From NCBI GenBank assembly GCA_023105745.1, contig JALGQZ010000001.1:64374937-64438936 (forward strand): DNA of 64,000 bases, given 5' to 3'. The DNA is from Austropuccinia psidii (taxonomy: Eukaryota > Basidiomycota > Pucciniomycetes > Pucciniales > Sphaerophragmiaceae). Made by a program: the position numbers and the translations under genes. The notes beneath the pieces were generated by a model that was not told the origin of the DNA, ran no database searches, and was given only the letters and a program-made list of their open reading frames with translations. Below are positions 57,004 to 64,000 of this stretch, piece by piece. The first letter of the stretch is position 1. The number at the start of each line of letters is the position of its first letter.

Positions 57004-58154
57004 GTACCTCATAGAAGCCAGCTTTTATTATACTATTTACTTTTACTACTTCAAAAATCAGGTAAAATTACAAAAATTCATTAAAAATACAATTCTCAAT
57101 ATATCTCTCTGAAAATTTTAGGATTAATTAAAAAATGGAAACTCCAAACTGATGCCAAAAAAAATTATGAATTCATTATTTAAATCAAAAATTTCAAACA
57201 CAGTCCATTTGTGACAATTAAATGTGAAAAACTGAAGCTTCAAAAACTCAGATAAAAGAAAACCTGTGATCAAATTTCCAAAAAAAATTGTTACCTTTGA
57301 GGAAGAAATTTTATTTTATATCAAAGAATCTTGATGGTAATAACTACCTTGTTTATTAAACATAAATGGGTTTTTAGCCACATAAAATCACTCAATTTAG
57401 TAATTATAATAATATTATGTGAAAACAAGTGATTAAATACTCAAATCAAATATTTTTAGTGTTTTCACACTCATTTTTACTTCAGTTTGCTTCATTAAAT
57501 GTCTCTGTGAGCTGTTGTAGACTTAAAAAAAAGCATATTATTGCTGTGTTTTGCAATAATTGAATTATTATTCAGTCAAATTATTGAATCATTGATTCCA
57601 CCAGTAAATGATACTTATTAAATAATTATCATGTGTTTCAAACATTTCAATTTAGCCAAAAATACATGAGATAACAGAATTTTACTATTTGCAATATTAT
57701 TCAAGCTATAAATTGGTATATTATTGCATTTATTCAACTTTTTATTGTTTAAATCCACAAATCATATCTTAAATAACTCTAAAAACTTGTTTTCAAGGTA
57801 TTATCAGAGTATTAGGGAGTATTTTAAGAAGTTGTTCAGGTTTTTTTCTCTATTTTGTAGCTTTCTCAAAGAGTTTATAATAATTACTCTTGCAGAAGAT
57901 AGTTTTTAATAAGAAATAATTTTATATCCTTTTAATGAGAGCTGTTATTATCAAAACCTTTTTTAATTTATCCTAGGAGAAAATTACTCCCCACTGTTAC
58001 AGTAATTATTATTGTGTAACAAGTAAAAGAAATTATCAATTAATTCATTATTTATTTTTGGTTATCATAAGCTTATATATTATGTTTGATAAGAACAGTA
58101 ATACTCCTCCTTATCAATAGCAATATTATCAAGAGCTTCATAGAAAAATGTTAA
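57004..58154 (+). repeat. LTR D, last part
   Basis: From ACCTCATAGAAGCCAGC the sequence parallels LTR B 24736-25851 in order, including ACAAAAATTCATTAAAAAT, AAACCTGTGAT, CTGTGAGCTGTTGTAGACTT, AAGAACAGTAATA and AGCTTCATAGAAAAATGTTA at the end. It is much more diverged than B is from E. Confidence 0.78.
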
Positions 58155-59707
58155 AGTCAATTTCATATAGAATCTTGAATTATTTTTCTCCATAAATGAC
58201 TCAAATATTCATTTTGCCAAATTTTTCTTGAGAAAATGTTTTTCAAGAAGTAAACCTGTCATTGTCATGGATGAAAGCTTGTGATTCTATCTAGTAAACA
58301 AAGGTTCAAAATCAGGGATTCTCTTGTGTTGGTTATTGATATTTGTCAATAAAAGACAAAGTCCATTCCAAATATTTTTCTATTAGTTTTCTTTACAAAT
58401 TGATTTATTGATTGGCAAATTATAGCTGGATGATTTTTGCTCTTCAAATAAATAAGATTTCTCATATTTTTCATTTACCAAAAATTCTTACCAATAATAT
58501 TATTATATAATGTTGATATTGGTATATTCTTCAGAAAGATACCGCAAAAGGTTTTTTGATGGTTTATGATAATCATTTCAGCTTTTATGTGAAAACTGGG
58601 AAGTAGAATTTCAAATATCTGTTCACTTAGAGGTTTTAATATTAGTTTTTGAAATTAATTTAAGATGTTGCAACAGAAAAATCTGTATAAAAGTCATGTG
58701 TAAATATTTTTGATTTCATAAACATTTTTGTTTCCAGACAAGGAAGCCTATACAAAATTTATATTGTTACCCACATACATGATCCAATTTTGCCAATTCC
58801 TATTTGATATAAAATCACCTTCCTATCATACTTCATCATTAAAATAGTTAGTATAATAGGCTCTTCTGAATGGAAAATTACTAATTATTCCCAGTAATTC
58901 CCTTTCTTAGTGAGCCTAAACAGTGACATTGTATAATTTCCATACATTTAAATAAGACTTGATTCAATTTCTTTCTTTCAATAAACTTTGAAGACTTTAT
59001 TTTCCCATTTTAAATTCCATATTTCCTTCAAAGTGATAAAATTACTTTTATTTATTTTCTTCCAACCAAAAAAAAACAGAAACCGTTTCCACTTTTCCCT
59101 GACTTGAGAGGATCATCTTAAAGAATATATATTAATATTCTCAACAAAGAAATCTTATATCTCACTTCTCTTTTCTCTTTCATCATCAATATGAATGTAG
59201 TTCAGATTGCCATTTTTTATGATTAATGTAGATTCAATTATATTTTGAAAATTACACAGCCATATTCCATAACTTCTTTGAGTACTATTGGTTTAAAAAA
59301 ATAAATTACTTTTAATTTTTCTTTGCATGTATAAGATGATTCCATTCTCAATATTTATCTATTATATTTCCTTCCTTATTTGATCTTTCACTTTATTTTC
59401 CCATTTACTTCATTTACAATATACCATTAACTCTTTTTGTGCTCTTATATTCAATATCTCAATTCCCTCTTACAATCCTTTTGATTCTTTATAAATTATA
59501 ATGTAAGTCTAATTGGTCATAAAGGGGCTATTCTTTTTAATAAAACTCAAACTCTTGTGAAATTTTACTTTGGAATATTTTACATATATTTTAAATGTAA
59601 AGAATTTGAAACCTTTTCCTTTTTAAACTCTCTGTTTGACTTTTGAGGACTTTTCAATTTAGTCAGAAATCATATCAGGGTTTTTTTTCACATGGTGAAA
59701 TTTTATA
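58155..59707. other. AT-rich spacer, no recognisable feature
   Basis: Stops are frequent in all frames, and no LTR end, pol motif or repeat was recognised. Confidence 0.55.
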
Positions 59708-60052
59708 TACAGCTTTCCAGTATTAATTAGTCTTTCACCTGTTTTAATAGCATTTTTGGAAAGAGACCCCTTTTTTGAGGTCTGGCAGACATAATTATGA
59801 CAATAAGCCAGTTCCTTTTGTCATGGGTTCTATTCTGGTTGGATACAATGATAAGTCTCAACCAAAGAAAATTCTGGGATTTCCACTCCATTGGAACGCA
59901 AGGGTTCTGCCCCTTGGAGGCTCCTGTTGTGACTACTGTAGCTCTATGCAGATTAAATGTGTAATACCATCAGCTACATGTGCTTTGGGATGCAGTTACT
60001 TGAACCCAGGGGTACTGTCACATGATGCAATGTGATCTACAGCTTTCCAGTA
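59708..60052. repeat. 15-bp direct repeat flanking a less AT-rich segment
   Basis: TACAGCTTTCCAGTA occurs at 59708-59722 and again at 60038-60052. The 315 bp between are clearly richer in G+C from about 59765 on and contain a short ORF. Confidence 0.8.
59775..60035 (+). CDS. hypothetical 86-residue ORF with a Zn2Cys6-like cysteine pattern
   Basis: It begins MRSGRHNYDNKPVPFVMGS. The Cys spacing CDYCSSMQIKC...CALGC resembles a fungal Zn(II)2Cys6 cluster (C-x2-C-x6-C-x6-C), but the next spacing is three instead of two, and no further Cys at the expected position follows. It could be a fragment of a transcription-factor-like or DNA-binding protein carried by a transposon, or chance. Base composition differs from the surrounding AT-rich DNA and a 15-bp direct repeat surrounds it. 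No closer family was recognised. Confidence 0.3.
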   Translation: MRSGRHNYDNKPVPFVMGSILVGYNDKSQPKKILGFPLHWNARVLPLGGSCCDYCSSMQIKCVIPSATCALGCSYLNPGVLSHDAM

Positions 60053-60098
60053 CTAGCGGGTCCTTAAACCATTTGAATTTCCCTCTGCTGATCTCAGC

Positions 60099-61391
60099 TG
60101 TAAGGTTTGACTATGACACAATAAGTAAATATTACAAATATTTTAATTATTGTACTATGAATGTCCTTATCAAATTGTAGGATAAGATAAAGAATAATTA
60201 TACTAATTAATAATTATTCTAATTATGTTTTAAAAGATATATATTATGTAGTAAAAAAATAATATAGATTATATTATAAAAAAAGTGACATAATAAGAAG
60301 AAATATATTAATATTTAGTAATTACTAAATTTATGGCACTTTATTACTGTTAAAAACAAATAATAAAGGAATAAAGAGATTTTCTTTAATAATAAAAACA
60401 ATTTATAAGAATAATATTACCAATATTAAAGCTATATATTAAGATAAATACTACTTTTATTCATAGAAGAATTATTCAAAATAATAATAAAAAGAAAATT
60501 ATTATAAGAGATGGAGAAACCTACTTGTGACACTTAATATAATACTTTTTAATCAATTTACGCCTAAAAATTGAAATATAACTTATTTAAATTGTATTTA
60601 CAATTAAAAATAAAAGAAATTACAAATTTTTGTGTTTTTACATGGAATTAGAGATTTATAGAGAAATTTAACAAAAAAAATTCAAAAAATGATTTAATCA
60701 CATCAATATTGATGATTACAATAAAGATGATATTTTTCTCTAATAATACAATAGATTCATATATAAAGAATAAATAAATCACCTTTTGATTTAATGTTTT
60801 GATGTTTTTGTTGTGTCTGAGGGGAAAATAGAGAAAAAGAGCTCTATTTATATTAAGATTTTCCCTCCTAGAGTACATAAGGCTTCCAGTAGATGTTTAT
60901 TAATGGTATACACTGGAATTTATAAGTATCTTAAGGTTTAATTATGATTACATCATAATTAAACCATCTTATCTCATTATTACACCATTATTTAGAGTTA
61001 TCACTGTGACTCTAAGCTTTCTGACATCATAGGCTTGGTAAAAGGCTAAAGTTTATGGATGTTATTAGTTTTGCTCTTGATAAGCTAGTATTCACCACTT
61101 CCATTGCTTATATAACTGTTAAACCTAAATTAAGATTACAGTGAGTGATCATAAATGATCAATTTTAAGCTTAAGCTTTTCCTATTAATAGCTATTGAGT
61201 TATATGCGCCAAAGCCATTGAGAGAGTGAATTCTGATAGCTTGGAATTTCATAATCAAACGTCCAAGAGCATTTCATTACATAATCAAAACTCTATTTTT
61301 GATGACTTCTCTTGTAACTCATCTTTTCTGTTGAAATTTAATATTTTAAACTTCAAACCAAGATTTCAAGGGGTTATAACTTGAGTATAAT
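60099..61391 (-). repeat. LTR F (A-family), interrupted by element E
   Basis: It begins TGTAAGGTTTGACTATGACA and parallels LTR A through TTTCAAGGGGTTATAACTTG (compare 16274-16300), where E is inserted. Its remainder, if present, lies beyond the window. A minus-strand TATAAATA sits at 60845-60852. Confidence 0.85.
60845..60852 (-). promoter_or_regulatory. TATA box in LTR F
   Basis: TATAAATA followed by GAGCTC on the minus strand, at the position equivalent to 15754-15761 in LTR A. Confidence 0.6.
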
Positions 61392-63298
61392 TGTAAGATG
61401 TGACTATGAAACTGATGATAATATTACTATTAATCAACAGTACTATGTCTGTTCTTATGAAATATAATAATAAAAACTATTATAACCACAATTAAATAAT
61501 TCTAAAATTATTTCTTTCACTTGTTATACACTACTAGTGATTATAACAGTGAGCAGTAATTGTCTACAAGAATCAATTACAAGAAGAATTTAATAATAAA
61601 AACTTCTTTTATTAAAATAATAAAATTATTTTAATATATAATTATCTTTTACAAGAATAATTATAAAGATAATTCTTGAAGAAAACTATTGCTAGAGAAA
61701 AACTTTAAGAATTAAAGAGAAATGACTCACTAATACTCCAAAGAACTTATTGATAGATAAAAGTAGAGAAATTTGATGTGGAATTGTGGATTTAAGGGAT
61801 CAAAAGGATTTATAACATTATTACAACAATATATAGTTGGATTCTATGATTCCACGTCTTTCTGGTTGATTCTGAAAGATTTAAAACACTTAAGAATAGC
61901 TGTAACTAATACTTACTTGTTGGTAATAATGATTTAATAAATTGATAAGATGATTCTTGGAAAAAAACAGCAAGAGGAGGCCTCTTTTAAGTCAACAACA
62001 GCTCACAGAGGCATGCCATGGAGCAAACTGAAAAACCAGTGAGTGAGAAAACAATAAACCCTTTTGGATTATTGATTGCATCATCAGTTGTCACGTAAGA
62101 TTATCATAATTACTTGATTGATGCTTTTACGTGACTACCAACCCCAATATGGTTAAGAATAAAAGGAGTAACATCTGTAAATCTTCTTTTATTCTAAAAT
62201 AATCATTTATTTCTCAAAGTTATCAATGTTATTGCAAATTTCATCACAGGTTGTAATTACTGTGAATTTTTGAAGATTCAGTGTTTCACGTAGAATGGTC
62301 AAAAATAGACTGTAAGTAAAACTTTTCATTTTACTAGTAAAACCATAATTATTTTTGGTTGTACCATAGATAATACAGTTCTCTATTAGTCCTGAAAGTT
62401 TGAGAAAGATTCATTAAGAATTTTATTTTTAATGAATTTTTGAAGTTTTTACCTCATTTCTATGTAGAATTGCAAATAGCAGTATTTTGCTGGTTGCTAT
62501 GAGGTAAATCAATGAATGTATGTCCCAAAAGGGTTTTAATTACTCTTTTAGGGTCTAGTCATGGAAAGTCATCAAGAATTGACGTGGTTACAGGAGTCTA
62601 AGTAGCTCATTACCTCCTTGGCACGTCAAAATAGCAGGTTATTTGCTATTTTCTTATGATTACAGTAGGTGTAACTTGGTAACCAAGTTCCCAAAGAGTT
62701 TTAGTTTACCGATTGGGCCAAGATGAGCCATGGATCCATGCTCTGGAGCTATCCACACCTCTGAGGCCTCAGAAGTTGGGTACCCTGGCTCTCTTTGATG
62801 TCTTTTGTCCCCCTTACTTATTTTTCACGTAAAAATAGAAAATTAAGCTTAAAGTGAGATATCCAATATGTGTGTACCAAAAGTCCATGTAGGAATACCA
62901 TGATATTAAGTGCTCAAAACATGCATAACACTATTTTTAGTGTATATGTAACATGGGATTTCTCACTTTCCCATTATTTTGGCTTAAAATCAAGAAAAAC
63001 AAAAATTTTCACGGATCTTTTATGTGGTATTGAAGTATTTTCCATTTTACCACCTCAAATACTTAAATTGAGCTTATTCACTCTATGGGGTTACCCTAGG
63101 TGAATTTTTGTGTAGAATCCAAATCTGGTCTTAAATTCATGGATTTACTCACTCAATAAAAAGTTATTCATCTTTTCTGAAATTGAAAATGATGAATTTT
63201 GGATATATGCATGACTTATGAGTTGTGCATAATTCAAAATTTCTTTTTAAGATAATTGTGGCCTATTTGGGTATGTAAAATATACCTCAAGGCTCACA
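61392..63298 (-). repeat. element E 3' LTR
   Basis: On plus it starts TGTAAGATGTGACTATGAAA and ends ACCTCAAGGCTCACA; it is the reverse complement of the B-type LTR. The minus strand next to it, inside the element, reads GGTGGGAGGGAA, the polypurine tract. The conserved block is at 62778-62801. Confidence 0.93.
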
Positions 63299-63438
63299 TT
63301 CCCTCCCACCAAAAAATAAAATTGTCCTACAATTTTATTAGTGATAAAAGAATAAGGCCCCAAAGGGGGTTAATGTCCACTGTCCAACCTCTTCACATCA
63401 CTCAGATCAAGTAATTTAAAGCACATTTATAGACATAT

Positions 63439-64000
63439 TCAGGCTTGTGGCCTTCTTTCATGTCTAAATCTTCTTAAGAGTTTATCTGAGTCAGGTATTT
63501 CTGATTCTGCCATCCATTCATCTTCATGTACTGGATTTCTATATCTGACAAGATATTCTCTTTGATTTTTACCCCTAAGTCTCCTTTCTTTAATGACTTT
63601 CTTTATCTTTTTGTCTTTATTCTGTTCCACAGGTGGTACAGTTAAAGGAGTTGGGTTTCTTAAAGGAAACAATTCTTTATCAGCTGGTTGATAAGGTTTT
63701 AACAAGCTGACTGGAAAGGTGGTGTGTTTATTTTCCAATTCACCACTCAATTCCACTTGAACTGCATTGGTTCCATGTAAAGCAACAATAACAAAAGGTC
63801 CTACATAAGAATCTTTAAGTTTCTTTGGGCCTTTGATATTATTAAAATTCAAGGTTGAAACTAAAACTAAGTCCCCTACTTTGAAGTCTGGTACTTTATG
63901 ACTCTTGTCCCACTTCTGTTTTGCATAATCAAAAGCATCATCCATACTTTGTTTTGCATGATGTTTCACTTTATCAAGCATTATCTTGAAGCTGGAAGCT
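63439..64000 (-). CDS. element E integrase C-terminal part and chromodomain (partial)
   Basis: The open frame enters from beyond the window and reads ASSFKIMLDKVKHHAKQSMD, then FKVGDLVLVSTLNFNNIKGP, VGPFVIVALHGTNAVQVELS, the linker LFPLRNPTPLTVPPVEQN and the chromodomain REYLVRYRNPVHEDEWMAE, ending RRPQA at a stop. It differs from B at only a few positions. No lesion is visible in this part, so E may be a recent insertion. Upstream domains cannot be judged here. Confidence 0.92.
   Translation of the reverse strand, partial: ASSFKIMLDKVKHHAKQSMDDAFDYAKQKWDKSHKVPDFKVGDLVLVSTLNFNNIKGPKKLKDSYVGPFVIVALHGTNAVQVELSGELENKHTTFPVSLLKPYQPADKELFPLRNPTPLTVPPVEQNKDKKIKKVIKERRLRGKNQREYLVRYRNPVHEDEWMAESEIPDSDKLLRRFRHERRPQA

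Larger units (their letters stand above)
61392..64000 (-). mobile_element. element E: B-family Ty3/gypsy retrotransposon, truncated by window end
   Basis: Its left LTR (61392-63298) is the 3' LTR; internal sequence continues on the minus strand to the edge. The left flank ATAAT (61387-61391) should recur at the far end as a target-site duplication, outside this window. The visible part of pol has no stop or frameshift, unlike B. Confidence 0.92.

Overview
The window is AT-rich fungal nuclear DNA, almost certainly from a rust fungus (Pucciniales). The Gag/Pol proteins of the retroelements here closely resemble those I know from Austropuccinia psidii (myrtle rust), so that species or a near relative is my best guess; this is inference from family memory, not a search. 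I see no bacterial features and no tRNA or rRNA genes. Apart from the first ~2.1 kb and one small patch near 60 kb, all identifiable sequence is transposable-element DNA in various states of decay.

Layout. 1-2150: a CpG-rich, less AT-rich segment that looks like host genic DNA, but I cannot model a gene. 2151-10514: AT-rich DNA without a recognisable gene. 10520-12277 (H) and 12651-14744 (I): two solo LTRs. 15051-35843: element A, a chromodomain Ty3/gypsy retrotransposon on the minus strand with a perfect 5-bp target-site duplication (GAAAT). A second element, B, on the plus strand (23930-34209), sits inside A's right-hand LTR. 36003-58154: an old LTR (D) split by element C (minus strand, 36705-55219) and by a 1.66-kb insert (J, 55347-57003). 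C's left LTR is itself split by a solo LTR (G, 37363-39169), and its right LTR by a 6.05-kb PIF/Harbinger DNA transposon (47764-53816). 60099-61391: an LTR (F) interrupted by element E (minus strand, 61392 to the end), which looks like the youngest copy and has an intact integrase C-terminus.

Retroelements. Each has LTRs of about 1.9 kb, a primer-binding-like motif two bases inside the 5' LTR, a first ORF that overlaps gag-pol in another frame, a coiled-coil Gag with a zinc knuckle, then protease, reverse transcriptase, RNase H, integrase and a C-terminal chromodomain. A, B and C all carry disabling stops or frameshifts.

The most unusual locus is the Harbinger element. It carries three genes: a DDE transposase (minus strand), a Myb/SANT-like accessory protein (plus strand), and a third gene whose C-terminal half matches the TET/JBP-like 2OG-Fe(II) dioxygenase family of rust fungi. 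TET/JBP enzymes oxidise methylated or modified pyrimidines. The surrounding retroelements are extremely depleted in CG dinucleotides, as expected if they are CpG-methylated and deaminating. A DNA transposon carrying its own possible 5-methylcytosine oxidase would therefore fit. Each of its three genes has at least one in-frame TGA, so this copy is probably dead.
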